Shown: positions 22,610-34,600 of the stretch, one piece after another
How positions within the stretch are numbered: position 1 is the stretch's first letter
Layout: every line of letters starts with the position of its first letter
NCBI GenBank assembly: GCA_000697665.1
Contig: KL197719.1
Span: forward strand, 182,682 to 246,681
Reading direction: 5' to 3'
DNA: 64,000 nucleotides
DNA from: Jaapia argillacea MUCL 33604
Taxonomy: Eukaryota; Basidiomycota; Agaricomycetes; Jaapiales; Jaapiaceae
The notes under the pieces: generated by a model
Seen by the model: only the letters and a program-made list of their open reading frames with translations
Database searches by the model: none
What the model was told of the DNA's origin: nothing
Translations under genes and position numbers: made by a program

Positions 22610-24550
22610 TTATTGTGCGGCCTGGACAACCGTAATAATCCCCAGAGCAGTATCCCAAACTTCGTCAACGGAACCATCACGACTATTCCTTTTCCTGCGA
22701 ACATCAATGGACTGATAATCCGAAGGAACACCTTGCTCGATGAACGACATGGCGCAGAAGTGTGACGATACGAATAATTTGAGGAAAAGGGAGTCTGATG
22801 GCTCGTTCTCCGCCAGGGAGAATGACAGAGCTTCCGAGCCCTTGAACCCAGAGCCAATCACCAAATGGGAGTGCTTTCGCAACGGAGGGGAGCGAAGGCG
22901 TCCGTCTGGATGGTATACCATCTCGATATCGTACCCCTTAGAGTCCATACATGCGAGGAAAGGCCATAGGTCATAATCCGTCTCGTTTCGCAGGATGACC
23001 TGGTAAATAGCGTCCCTGTCGGGAATGAGATGGGCTTGACCATTCGTCAATAAATTGGGTGTAACCTGCGACCATGTTATTGGATCGAGCTGGTGAAGCT
23101 CCATTTTCACCATGGGGCAAAGCGGATGTTGGATATTGGCTCGGTGAAGATGCAAATGGAAGCGGGCGGCATCGTCGATAACATCCGTGCCTTCCTCCAC
23201 AGGCATGCGAAGGGTCCGCCGGCTGTTCGCCGCGATCAACTCGTCCCGTCTTTCTATTACCATCTCCCGAAACCCGACTGTCACTGATAAGTCTGCTTGA
23301 CTCGAGCTCGCTACATGAGCGATATTCACGCCACCTCTACCCCCAGTACCAGTGAGACCAGAGGGGTCCCGACGAGGTTTGAGACGGCGTAGAAATCCAA
23401 AGCCGGTTTTCTTCATACAGACTTTGAACGGGGTATTGTTGTTCCATCGAGTGATTTGTGCCCATCCCTTCTTCCCGACCCATGTACCCGATGTTTCGCA
23501 TCGGGCTAACGACCACGTAGCGTGAGCAGTGGTAATAGATAGGATGGCTACGGCCGGGTTCAACGAAGAACGGTGATTATGCTCATGAAGCGTAAACTCG
23601 GAGCCTTCGATGACCCCATGTAACGCTCCCGCCCCAATTCGAATGGCGGTGTTGTTGTCGATCAGATCGACGGGCACAAACCTCGAATCGACACCAAAAG
23701 GTACACCGTCAAATATTACTCTGTCCTTGTGTTTCCCAACACAAAATGCACGCTGAGGGTCCTCCGTCGGATTAAGACGCCAGACCAAATCTGCATAGCT
23801 GGTCCGGTGCAGAGGGATTCTCCTGTGCATTTTCATCAGATCCCGAGCAAATCGACGTGCCTCAGGGCTCTCGCTAGCCGAAGCGATGGGTCCGCAACTA
23901 GCGAGCAAAACGTGTGTCTCGCGAGTATCGTAGAAGCCCCGTCGTTGGGCGTGATCGAGAGGCTGAATGAGGGCACCCTTCCAAAGACCATTGTGGAGGT
24001 CATCGGGCGAGGCATGCATCGTCGGCGTCCACCGTGCGTCTTTTCGTCCGGGCGTGCGCATCGTCGACGGTGCTGGTGTGAAGCAGCTGCCCATGATGAG
24101 CGTGATGTTGTCTCCTTTGACTTGACAAAGTTCTCCCAACATGGCAAGGAGGGAGCGGTCAGATATACCGGCAATTCCCCCGTCCGGGGAAATGGTGTCG
24201 TGATCGTAGGTACAAATGATTTGGACGGTGCTATCGTGTGGTGGCTCTCCGGGGAACCATTCTGGAGGAGCCGGAAGGGAGCTTCCGTAACCTGCAAAAT
24301 AAATGAGGATAGCGTCCCCTCGCTCGATAGCGTGATTGTTAACGAGATGGCCCATAAAATGATCCTCGATTTCTCGTTTCGAAGCTTTCTCATTGGTGAG
24401 GAGGCAGATATGATCTCGAGGAACGTCAAGTTGGTCGATTAGCCATCGCCTAACATCCTTCGCGTCACTGACACAAGATGAGAGATTCCTTGTGGTCGTG
24501 GATTGATAGTTATCGATACCGATGATGAGAGCGAACATCCGAGCAGCCAT
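22610..24550 (-). CDS. Caspase-like (peptidase C14 fold) protein with a degenerate catalytic dyad
   Basis: A single uninterrupted 646-residue frame, unusual beside its intron-rich neighbours. The N-terminal p20-like domain starts FALIIGIDNYQ and has DAKDVRRWLIDQLDVPRDHI, LLTNEKASKREIEDHF and DAILIYFAGYGSSLP. In active metacaspase-like proteins the last motif is FAGHG; residue 88 is Tyr instead of the catalytic His. The Cys loop, normally DCCHSGS, reads MGSCFTPA: the Cys at about residue 156 is present but its neighbours are not. The C-terminal two thirds (about 300-640) contain SLSTTAHATWSLA-like beta-rich blocks and the recurrent HPLCPMVKMELHQL, which I cannot assign. Such caspase-domain proteins are expanded in agaricomycetes. 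An AG|ATG right at the start codon plus an upstream GTACGC suggests a 5' UTR intron. It is probably a pseudoprotease or binding protein; the role is unknown. Confidence 0.8.
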   Translation of the reverse strand: MAARMFALIIGIDNYQSTTTRNLSSCVSDAKDVRRWLIDQLDVPRDHICLLTNEKASKREIEDHFMGHLVNNHAIERGDAILIYFAGYGSSLPAPPEWFPGEPPHDSTVQIICTYDHDTISPDGGIAGISDRSLLAMLGELCQVKGDNITLIMGSCFTPAPSTMRTPGRKDARWTPTMHASPDDLHNGLWKGALIQPLDHAQRRGFYDTRETHVLLASCGPIASASESPEARRFARDLMKMHRRIPLHRTSYADLVWRLNPTEDPQRAFCVGKHKDRVIFDGVPFGVDSRFVPVDLIDNNTAIRIGAGALHGVIEGSEFTLHEHNHRSSLNPAVAILSITTAHATWSLARCETSGTWVGKKGWAQITRWNNNTPFKVCMKKTGFGFLRRLKPRRDPSGLTGTGGRGGVNIAHVASSSQADLSVTVGFREMVIERRDELIAANSRRTLRMPVEEGTDVIDDAARFHLHLHRANIQHPLCPMVKMELHQLDPITWSQVTPNLLTNGQAHLIPDRDAIYQVILRNETDYDLWPFLACMDSKGYDIEMVYHPDGRLRSPPLRKHSHLVIGSGFKGSEALSFSLAENEPSDSLFLKLFVSSHFCAMSFIEQGVPSDYQSIDVRRKRNSRDGSVDEVWDTALGIITVVQAAQ

Positions 24551-25295
24551 CTATCAGGAAGTTGGTGGCTTGTGTTGGCGGTGTCTGGGATAGAAGAGGG
24601 AGCGTACCTTTCTGGGTCGCAATAGAATGCTGGACGGACGGATTTTGGAAGTCGAGGAGGAAGTACCGATACGTGCTGTTTCAACAAGCGACATATTTGC
24701 TTACGGACTCGTGGGGGAACATGAGTGAAGGGTGTAATCGAGTCCATGGAGTTGCCGCGAGTAGATAGTGACGAGATGCAAGCTTTGGGAATGGAAGATG
24801 TGATTGATCCGTTTGAAGTAGCAATCAAGTTTAAGTTTGAGTCTAAGTCTCAGGCGATTCCCAGTAGAGTCGCGGGTCCACCACAACTAGAATAGGGTGT
24901 TCAGTGGGTATGTGTCCCTCTCCGTATGCAGATAAGTCGGCTTGTCCGAGAGACAGCCGTGGAAAACAGAGAATGCGGCAGTTCATGAAAGTGTGCCATG
25001 AGTTTCGATTTGGCATGGGATATGGCCCGAAGCCATGTGGGCTAGGCACGATCGGGAAAAGGGTAGGATTCGTGAAGATCGCTGTTGTGAGGCGTCAACA
25101 CGTGATAGTTGATTCTTGGGTTTACGCAGCTTCCGAGGCACTATAGTGCTGTTTTACAGTTTTATTGTCGAAGATGCAGGTTGGAGTGAAAGCTTCACGT
25201 AACAACCTTCCATTTTTGGCGGAGGTTACATGTCTGTCAAGCACCAAACACGAACAAAGACTGTATCTCTTGACCTCAAGACCGTGCCACCAAGG
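24551..25295. other. Divergent intergenic region (caspase-like gene and ATG6)
   Basis: About 745 bp containing both promoters. A minus-strand frame over about 24600-24745 looks protein-like (HVPPRVRKQICRLLKQHV) and ends in a GTACGC donor. However, joining it to the AG just before the caspase-like ATG gives the wrong frame, so it is treated as a possible leader exon or upstream ORF only. No repeats seen. Confidence 0.4.
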
Positions 25296-27026
25296 ATGGC
25301 GTTTGTGTGCCAGCAGTGCAAGAATCCCCTGCAGGCAAGCATTTCAGACATATAGCATGTGCTCGGACTCAATGGCCCCGAATGTTAGCCAGATGCATCT
25401 CTGATTGATCTCGCACCCTCAGCATTCGATGTGGTCGCGGGAGCTCTGCCACCACCCCCTCATGTGCGGGCTCGATCCGAGGCCGAAAAGCTGACCCAAC
25501 TACCTTCCCCCTCATCTGCCAAGTCGGCATGGCAAAGGTCAACTCAAGGTACTCCCTCGAGGCCCTCTTCCCCGATGTCGGCGCGTGCCCAAGGAAAGCA
25601 ACCCCAGCGTGGTCCGACACTTCCCAACGAGTCTTTCGTGCTGCTGCAAGATAGCATAATCCGAAACATTCCTTCTACTCCACCTCCCGCTCGAGGTAAG
25701 AAGCCGAGTATATCAAGATCTCGTAACCCTCCGCAGAAAGCAGCCCCTCAAGCGCCTACTCCTCCGGAGCCTGATCATCCAAATCCTTCTCCCTTGTCTC
25801 ACCATCTCCGGTCCACTCAGAGGCTGTTTAATCTTCTCTCAAGTAGAACGGACGTAGACCATCCACTATGCGCGGAGTGCACCTACATTTTACTGGGCCA
25901 TCTAGAGCGGCAGCTTGAAGAGACCAAGAAGGAGCGAGATGGCTATATCGCTTTTGAGAAGGAAGTGAAGAAAGAAAAGGAACGGGAGGGGAAGGAGATG
26001 AATAAGGATGAAGTCGAACGGAAGATCGACAAGCTGAAAGAGGATGAACGTGTTGCTATTGAGCAGTTGAAGGAAGCGGAAACGGAAAGAGAGAAGTTAG
26101 AGGAAGAAATGCGAACTCTAGAGCTCGAGGAGAAAGCTTTGGAAGAGGATGAGGCCGAGTACGTCCCCATTCGCTACCCACAACCGACTTGGTTGCTGAG
26201 ACCACCCAGGTTCTGGAGGATCCACAATGCGCATCTCTTGACTTCTGCTCAGCAGTCATCACAACTTGCCGCCTTGCGCGCGGCTTATGCTGCAGATTCT
26301 GCCACTTTGGAGAAGCTGGAGCGTACCAATGTATATAACGACGCATTCTGCATCGGCCACGAAGGTGTATTTGGCACAATCAATGGGCTGCGACTGGGGC
26401 GGGTTCCAGGTGCAAATGTACGTTTCGATATCAACGGTTCTACCACCAGGCTAACGCCCTCTCAGGTTGACTGGCCCGAGACGAATGCTGCCTGGGGACA
26501 GACATTGCTGCTACTCCATACCATTGCCAGGAAACTCGACTTTACGTTCGAAAAGTCTGTCCTTGTTTGTCCTATTTGGTGACAATGTGCCTAACATATG
26601 TTCATGTAGTTATCGTCTGGTCCCTATGGGCTCTTTCTCCAGGATCGAGCGGATCACGGGAGACAAGGCCGTCTATGGGCTCTATGGCTCAGGGGACCTC
26701 CACCTGGGGCGCCTTCTTCATAACCGCCGGTTCGACTTCGCCATGGTTGCGTTCCTGGAGTGCTTGAAGCAGATCATGGATTATGTGAAGTCTCAAGATC
26801 CGCAAGTTGACTTCCCCCATCAGTGCGCAGTTCTCTGGTCTGCTTCCGTTTGCCAATTGTGATTAACGAATTCCAATTATTACACAGAGTCGTCAAAGAT
26901 AAGATCGGCGAAGCCTCCGTCAAGTTACAATTCAGTCAAGAAGAAGTATGGACGCGGGCTTTGCGGCACGTCCTCCTAGCCTTGAAGATTCTTCTCAAGT
27001 GGACTACCAATGGTAGCAATGGATAA
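25296..27026 (+). CDS. ATG6: Beclin-1 / Atg6 (Vps30), PI3-kinase complex subunit
   Basis: Exon 1 is only 13 codons (MAFVCQQCKNPLQ), carrying the N-terminal CxxC of the family. A GC-AG intron (25335-25388, GCAAGC...TTAG) joins it to PDASLIDLAPSAFDVVAGAL; without it the frame stops at TAG. Then come a Pro/Ser-rich region with NESFVLLQDSIIRNIPSTPP (the FVML/BH3-adjacent conserved block), HPLCAECTYILLGHLERQLE, a long Glu/Lys coiled coil (about residues 165-260), and the evolutionarily conserved domain: YPQPTWLL-like start, NVYNDAFCIGHEGVFGTING, LRLGRVPGANVDWPETNAAW, GQTLLLLHTIARKLDF, YRLVPMGSFSRIERITGD, and WTRALRHVLLALKILLKW. Atg6 is a scaffold of the Vps34 PI3-kinase complexes in autophagy and vacuolar sorting. 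Four further introns; the last two splice sites are by eye. Confidence 0.94.
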
Positions 27027-27633
27027 ATTTTGCTATCGGTTGGAAAGGTGTGGGGAAGGGGGTTTCGGTACTGCCGCCGTTCTCAGCATCACAGCACATC
27101 CTCAGATGCGGTGGTCCCATGACAGTGATGCAGAAGCCACATATCCCACTTTCAGTAAATCGATCCGTGTACCCGGAAGTTTCATACACTAGCTATTCTA
27201 GTTGATAGTGTTCCCTCTAGACTATCCAGCGACGAAATGTGTGGGACGCTACAGTACTCAGCGAGCCTGGCGAGCAGCCTGTGGCTGGATACGGTAATTG
27301 TAATTACGTTCGCCTCGCGTGAAACTGTCGCGTCAAAACTCTCCAGGATGGCGTTCCACGCAGATCACGTTCTCCTGTTTCTTGAAAGATAAACGCGAAT
27401 CGTTCAGGTAGATCATGTCCTACCTTTCGTCTCTGCCGACTGCCCTCGTCACCTTCGACAACTGGAAGCTTCGAGTTGGGTGAACAATCTACGGATCGGA
27501 TGATCTAAGATCCTTTGCTTTGTCATTTTTCCAACTACCGGTTTGTCAGCCCGAGCGCTGTATATCTATCCACACATTCCATCCTTGTCCCTTCATCTTG
27601 AAGAATATTCGGCCACCTGTCTATCTGTAACTT
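27027..27633. other. Intergenic region between ATG6 and glutamate-cysteine ligase
   Basis: About 600 bp: 3' UTR of ATG6, then the promoter of the next gene. Short open frames only; no repeat or RNA feature recognised. Confidence 0.4.
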
Positions 27634-30416
27634 ATGGGTTTACTATCTCTTGGGACGCCCCTTCCTTGGGAGGAGGCCAAGAAACATGCCGACCATGTCC
27701 GGTACCACGGGATCACACAGTTCATGAATGCCTGGGATCGACTGAAGGATAGGCATGGTGATGAACTGCTTTGGGGTGACGAGGTATTGCCGCCCATGTT
27801 CTCCAGACCGTCATTCCCTGACGATCAGTATTTGTGTCGTGCCGAGCCAGGTGGAATATATGGTCCTGTCCTTCGACAATGAGGAGAAGAACGCAAAGCT
27901 CTCTCTCCGCCAGACCGAAATCCTGAAGAAACTCAGCTCCGTGGTTCATGATATGCCAAATGGATTTGGAGATGCGTAAGTCTTCGGCCAAGTTGTTCAC
28001 CCAACGATTATCAATTCTACATTGCACTAGGATGGATATCCCAACTTTCCACCCTGAGTATGGCCGTTACATGCTTGAGTCAACTCCTGGCTCTCCGTAC
28101 ACGGGGTCTTTGCAGGACCTATTGTCGGTTGAGGGCAACATGCGATATAGGTAAGTGATCCCCCTCTCCGAGGTGACATTAGCTGAGCCCCATCGTCGAC
28201 TAGACGCCGGCTGGCCCGGAAACATCTGAAGGCGAACGAAATCCCCATGACTATTACCGCATTTCCAAGACATGGCACACCTGGGGTGTTCACAGAACCG
28301 TATGCTGACCCCGCCGGGGCCATTTCTAGCCACAGTCTGTTTCTTCCGGAAGAAATCACAAACCCTCATGCACGTTTCCCGTTGGTGCTCTGCCACTCCT
28401 TCTTTGGCCTTGTTTTAACTCCGTGAATTGACAGTACTCTCACCGCTAATATCCGTCAAAGGCGGGGCTCCAAAGTAGCCATCAATCTCCCTCTCTTCAT
28501 TGATGAACGCACTCCCCGTCCGTTTGTGGATGCTACTATTCCGTGGCAGCGGAACATTTACCCAGAAGACCCTGGTATGTTTTCGATCATGTTTCAAGAT
28601 CTATTTTTAACAATGGTACCTTCTCCCAGAGGCTAAGAATGGTGCAGCATTGTTAGATCACATCTATATGGACGCTATGGGTTTCGGCATGGGTTGTTGC
28701 TGTCTGCAGCTCACGTTCCAAAGCTGCAATGTGGAGGAGGCCAGGCGGATGTACGATGCCCTCGTGCCTCTTGCACCGATCATGGTTTGTGATTCGAAAG
28801 CCATCTCGTCTTCTATGGCTCACTCTAGCGCAGCTGGCATTGACGGCCAGTAGTCCATTGTGGCGTGGATATATCGCGGACGTTGACTGCCGTTGGAACG
28901 TTATCGCGGCCAGTGTCGACGATCGCACTGAAGAGGAACGTGGGTTGAAGGTCAGTATATCGTTTGCGCCGGCGGCAACAGCGTTGATCTAAAATCGTTT
29001 TAGCCTCTGAAAGAGAACAAGTATAGAATCCCGAAGTCGCGATACGACAGTGTGGATATGTACATTTCCACGGAATGGATGAACAAGCCCGAGTACAATG
29101 ATCACCCTGCTCCGTTTGACGAGAAGATCTTCGCACGTCTTCAGAATCATGGTGAGATGAATCACGTTGACCACCATGTCATGTATCTCTAACATTTCGG
29201 AAGGCATCGATGATCTTCTTGCAAAGCATATTGCCCACCTTTTTATTCGTGATCCGCTTGTCATCTTCTCTGAGATGCTCGATCAAGATGACGAGAACAG
29301 CAACGATCATTTTGAGGTATTGTTTTCTCATCATTTGAAAACCCTTTTGTTAATTTGCCTTCAGAACCTCCAATCTACGAACTGGCAAACCGTTCGATTC
29401 AAACCTCCTCCCATCAACTCACCAATTGGCTGGCGAGTTGAGTTCCGGAGCATGGAAGTTCAGATGACGGATTTCGAGAATGCTGCTTTCGCGGTGTTCA
29501 TCGTGCTCCTTACACGTACCATCCTCAGCTTGAACCTCAACCTATATCTTCCCATTACAAAGGTTTCTTTTTCCCATATTCGCGTATCGCTTTGGGGCTC
29601 ATGTGGATTTACAAGGTGGACGAGAACATGCAACGAGCACAGAAGCGGGATGCGGTCCGTTCTGGCAAGTTCTACTTCCGCAAGAATGTGTTCCCTCCCG
29701 GCCAGAAATCGCCTACTCCGTCGCCGCCTCTGAGTCCAGTTTCTTCTGGCGCTACGACACCAATCGACGGCGAGCACGTTCTAAACGGGATCAACGGTGT
29801 GAATGGTAACGGAATGAACGGGATCCATAATGGTCGACCCCACAAAGATACCCGACTTCGGAACTGTTTCCCCCGTGTCCCTCCGCCTGAGAATGGTATT
29901 ACCCGCGGACCTGTCGAGGAGGAGTACACCGAGATGACGATTGACGAGATTATCAACGGCAAGGTTGGTTACTGCAGCCTATTCGACTCCTCAGTAGTGG
30001 TGATTGACTTGCATCGACTCAGGGCGACTCGACATTCGGGCTTCTTGATATGGTCTATGCATACGTGGACACCCTGGATGTCGACGAGAAAACCAAGAAC
30101 AAGATAGGGGAGTACCTAAACCTCATACGGTGGCGAGCAGATGGTACATTGTTTCCCGTTCACCCACATTTTTGATTGTCGCTCAGTTTCTCTTGGTTTG
30201 GTAGGCACTTTGAAAACCTCTGCGACATGGATGCGTGAATTCGTCCGCTCGCATCCATCATACAAGTTCGATTCAGTGGTGAGCCAGGAGATCAACTATG
30301 ACTTGATGGTAGCCATTGATGAAATGTGAGTGCCTCTGATTTTCTAATCTGTTGAGTTTATCTCATTTTCTCTCAGAGAGCGTGGTGTGCGGAAGGCTCC
30401 AGATTTACTACCGTGA
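27634..30416 (+). CDS. GSH1: Glutamate-cysteine ligase catalytic subunit
   Basis: About ten exons. The start [20 protein letters not shown] is the family-typical opening. Landmarks: [18 protein letters not shown] (metal/ATP site), [88 protein letters not shown] (active-site helix), [50 protein letters not shown], and the C-terminal [18 protein letters not shown] ending in APDLLP. It catalyses the first, rate-limiting step of glutathione synthesis in the cytosol. A 60-residue insertion (about 29700-29860) holds Ser/Pro repeats followed by an Asn/Gly-rich stretch ([17 protein letters not shown]), which looks disordered and is not conserved in other GCLs. Feedback regulation by glutathione is known for the family. 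Confidence 0.95.
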
Positions 30417-30704
30417 AGCAGCTCCAGTAATTTATTTTGTATAATCGTTAGACTTCGGGGGGTTGGGAGATCGTTTGTAGTTATCTTGTACGCTTGTACG
30501 CATGCCGATATATATCATGGCTATACCATAGTGGCGACGAGTTGACAATGCTACCGAATATCCGTTGAATTTTGAACGCGACTGGGAACTGGTCGGGTGG
30601 CGTGACGCATCGTGACCGTTGTCACCAGAAAAGTATCCGGCTTTTTCCGAACGCCAGTCGTTGTCCTGCGTCCTCATCCAACAAACTCTACACTCCCTTG
30701 AACG

Positions 30705-31355
30705 ATGTCGGCCCTTCGTCTTGTCTCGTCTGTCGCCCGGCGCGCACCAACTCTGACTCTGGGGCGGAGAGGTTACGCTGAAGTAGCCGACAAAATCAAG
30801 CTTTCGCTGGTTCTGCCCCACCAAGTGTGTCGACTCGTGTCACCTCGGAGTCTCTGACTGAAATAAATCATAGGCTATCTTCACATCCACAGATGTCGTA
30901 CAAGTTAACTTGTCTGCGGCGACTGGTGACATGGGTATTTTAGCCAACCACGTCCCTTCCATCGAACCCTTGCGTCCCGGAGTAGTGGAGGTCATTGAAG
31001 CCTCAAACGCGTCGAAAAAGTGGTTTGGTGAGTCTCCACATCCTCTCCCTAGTTGGATTCATCGCTCAGTTTTGGGACCAGTCTCTGGAGGGTTCGCCAC
31101 CGTGCACCCGAACAACAAGCTGACCATCAACGTCGTCGAGGCCGCTCCTTTGGAAGATTTCTCTGCCGAGGTGTGTCGGCATTGTTTTCCTGTCCAACCC
31201 GATGAACTCATAAACCCGCTCTCCAGGCTGTCCGCGCGAATCTCGCTGAGGCACAAAAGGTCATCGCAGGGAATGGTTCGGAGGAGGACAAGACGGAGGC
31301 TCGGATTGAGGCGGATGTTTATGAGGCTCTTCAACATGCACTTTCCTCAAAATAG
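30705..31355 (+). CDS. ATP16: F1-ATP synthase subunit delta (epsilon in bacteria), mitochondrial
   Basis: Four exons, ATG at 30705. The N-terminus MSALRLVSSVARRAPTLTLG is a classic Arg/Ser mitochondrial presequence with RRGYAE processing-type residues. Then YAEVADKIKLSLVLPHQAIF, NLSAATGDMGILANHVPSIE, LRPGVVEVIEAS, FVSGGFATVHPNNKLTINVV, EAAPLEDFSAEAVRANLAEA, and a C-terminal helical hairpin. This is the central-stalk delta subunit of F1. It ends about 300 bp before the next gene's likely start, with the intervening sequence also readable as a possible N-terminal extension of that gene. Confidence 0.95.
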
Positions 31356-31652
31356 TGTACGGAGATTCGCTCAATTCCATAGACGTGAGGTGTTGCAGAC
31401 TCGATGTAACTACATGAGTTGAGTCATGGAGCTCCAACCTGAACTGAAGGAGGTTGAACTGTCCGTGTCGGTATCAACCGAGAATTGCTTCAGGGACGGA
31501 GTTGTGGGCACTGGTCGGACGAAGTCTAAATTACCTCCGATGTTGACATCCGCCGGAACTTCGCAGGTCACTTTCTCTGCCCGTCGTATCGAATGGTTGG
31601 ATGCAAGGGGTCGCAGGTGACGCTCCCCAGGGCATGGGACGATCGCGACCTC

Positions 31653-34600
31653 ATGGACGTCGAACCATTCCTGTCTTTGCTGCCAGTAGGTCAATATGCC
31701 ATATCTTCTCGTTCTAACTACGCAGACTGGATCAAGACTTTCAAGAAGGCTCTTGCGAAACGAGTAAGTGAGCTTCGATGCCTTCGTCGCCTTGTAACTT
31801 TTATTCTTTTTCTACCACTAGAGCCATATTGTTGATAGGTGGATCACTTTCGCGTTCGCTGCGGACACAAGTGAACACAGCAAGAAGGTGACCTTCGATG
31901 AAAGAGTTCGACTCTGTTTCGAGATCTATTGGCTTCTGTACCAAGACCGAGACAAATTCAACCAACAGGCTGCTCACTTGGAGCTACATAAAGCACGTCG
32001 ACGCGTGGGTCTAACCACGGTTGTGCCTTCATGGGCCTGCTACGCCACCGTTGTGCAGCGAACACGTGATTTAGAGGCAAAGCGGTCACCATCTCGGTCT
32101 CCAAATGATCGGGGAGGGATTCATGCACAAGATTCGTCACGCCTTCAAGCAAGCACATCTAGGATCAAACCAGTGAGCCTATCGCCCAAATTACCTCCCT
32201 AACCGACTCACACGTATGCCAGTCCGGATCCTCAACCCCAGCTGAACTCGTCCCAAAGCAGCGTCGCTATCCTCAGAGGACTTCTAAGAGTCTTGCCTCG
32301 CCAGTCGTATCGCAGACGCCCATTGCCAGTGCAGTGACGCAGGTCATTCCGGAATTAGCAGACGATGGGAGCCTAAAGGAGGCGTCAGAAAACCCATCAA
32401 CAAGCAAAACACGCTTGGCGAAACGCAAACGTACCACTCTCGGTCCCACTAAACCCAGCGTGGTTGCCGTTCAGCATGAAACGCGTCTTCTTAGTCCCCT
32501 TCCGGCAGCAGACTCCACTTTTTCCCGTGAAGCTTCAGCAGTCGTCACTGATACCCGGGAACTGTCACCATTAACATCCCTCGCCTCCGACGAATCGGAT
32601 GGTGACGTGGGTCCTCCTCCCGGTCGTCATGTTAGGGCAGCTGCTAAGCGAGGGAGGGCCAGCTTGAAGGCGACTTATGACCAGTATGGCAAATCTGCTG
32701 CCGACAATGCCAAAGGCCTTGAAGAGCTCCTCACAGATGCGCCCACCTCCACGAAACCCAATCGTCCGAGGGTGTCTGCTGCCCGACTAACCTCAAAGGC
32801 TTCGGATATGGCTATGTCTGGTCAAGAAGCCGTCGATCCCGAAAGTAGCGTTGTGACTCGACGTTCGAAGAGGCGCAAAGCTGTTTCCAGCAATCCTGAC
32901 ACAAACTCCGTTAAGAGGGAGCCTCGCTCGTCCTACCTGCAGAGCTCGGTGACGCCTGTCTCCAAAAGGTTATCGCGGCCTCGACCACCAACACCGGTCT
33001 CCGAGTCTGAGGCTGTTCCCCTCGCAAAGCCAGAAGAGACAGATGAAACCCACCAGGTCCCAGATCCATCTCAGTCGAAGCGTCGCCGACTCAACGCGGA
33101 GGTCGAATGTCTCCCCAACGAACGTAGGAAGTCCCTGCGTTTCCGAAAATCTAGCGGGGCATATAGCGTAGATACTCGGGCGAAAGCCCCCAAACCAAGT
33201 CGCTCGCCGAGAGTTGTCCCCACGCTGGTTACCGAGCGGCGTACTCCAGTCGATGAACCCTCAGGCTCGTCTAGCCATATTCCCGCAGTGGATTCTCAAC
33301 CGCTAACGAACGGGGGGTCTATCTCCGACATGGAACTTACTAGGACTGGAACTCCCATTGTGGAGATGGCATCCGCGGATAGCGGGCGCAAGCTCTCCAG
33401 GAAGCAAACCAGGCATAGCCCCGCTGTGCAGCAGGGTGACCACCCGAATGGTAGCTACGACCGGGGAGACGTCGAGGCCTGTACAGCGGCAGTAACCGCG
33501 ACAACTCTGCCCATGGAAGTTCTCGCCTCTGATCCGTTGCCCGGCATCCACTCGAGTCGGCGCCATACTTCACCACAAATAAGTTCAACTCGCCTCAACC
33601 TCCGCAACGAGAATTGGCCTTCAGGATCGCACCAGCCTGTCGACGGTGGGACTCAATTGGACGACCTCCACCCCTCGAAGAATGTCAGGATCGGTTCCCC
33701 AAAGCCCAGCGCTGTTCATACCCATCCACCCCGTCCAGTGACAGACCCGACTTCTGATTACCCTGTCACAAGTCCTCAGGTTGCCCCCAGGCTAACGTCA
33801 GCTATCCATCCCGTACCACGCGATTTACAAGTACAGAACGAGAATTTAGAGGGGCAGGATCATCTGCCTGCTCCGGAACCAACCATTGGTACCAGACCTT
33901 CGTTCCCAGGAACACCCCCCATGTGGGCGAAAGTAAGCCTCAAGAATGGAAGTATTTGAACAGTTCCTCATTGAAACCAGTCTAGACAAGAAGTATGCGA
34001 AACTCTGGATTATTTCCGCAGCTACCAGGGAGGCGTATACTTCGCGGACAATATTGCTAAAGGCTACCTCCTGAGTGCTTTCTCTTCTGCGTGCGTCCAC
34101 TATTACTATGGCCTGATCGCACTCTAATCGGCGACTTTTAGAAACGATATATTCCATCGCCAAGGCAAACTGATTATATCTCACGGGTGAGTCTGTTATC
34201 CTTCATCGACGTCCTTCCCTCTATCTCACTTTTCCTTGTGACATAGAGGAGGGAAATCTGCAGCGCTTCACAGCAAGGACGGTAAGATGGTGGCTGAACT
34301 GGCCGAAGATCAACGAGCAGACGATAAGTCGGTCAGGGCGTTATTGAACAATTTCAGAACCAACCGACCTCTGGTGCTGTTGGCCGATGACAAATATCAA
34401 TTATTCCCTTATGACTTACAGTCCACTGGTATCGCATATATTGTGCTGGGTTACTATGTCATCTCGCATGCCTGGGGTGAGCTTCTTCAATCCCTTGGCC
34501 TAGTATTCTTCTAAAGTACTGAATCCATCCGCATCCGCAGCTGAAAAGCACCCCGCAGAGAATAACAGAGGAGAAGCCATCAGATATAAGTTCGCATTTG

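Noticed and set aside
23729-24442. 237-codon plus-strand open frame
   Set aside because: Antisense shadow of the long caspase-like frame; no family resemblance.
24562-24828. Upstream coding exon for the caspase-like gene
   Set aside because: Looks protein-like and ends in a good donor, but splicing to the AG before the ATG shifts the frame; kept only as a possible 5' leader.
31426-31565. Extra first exon of the AlkB-like gene (MELQPELKEVELSVSV)
   Set aside because: It lies only 71 bp after the ATP16 stop and shows no conserved look; a start at 31653 fits better, though the extension stays open.
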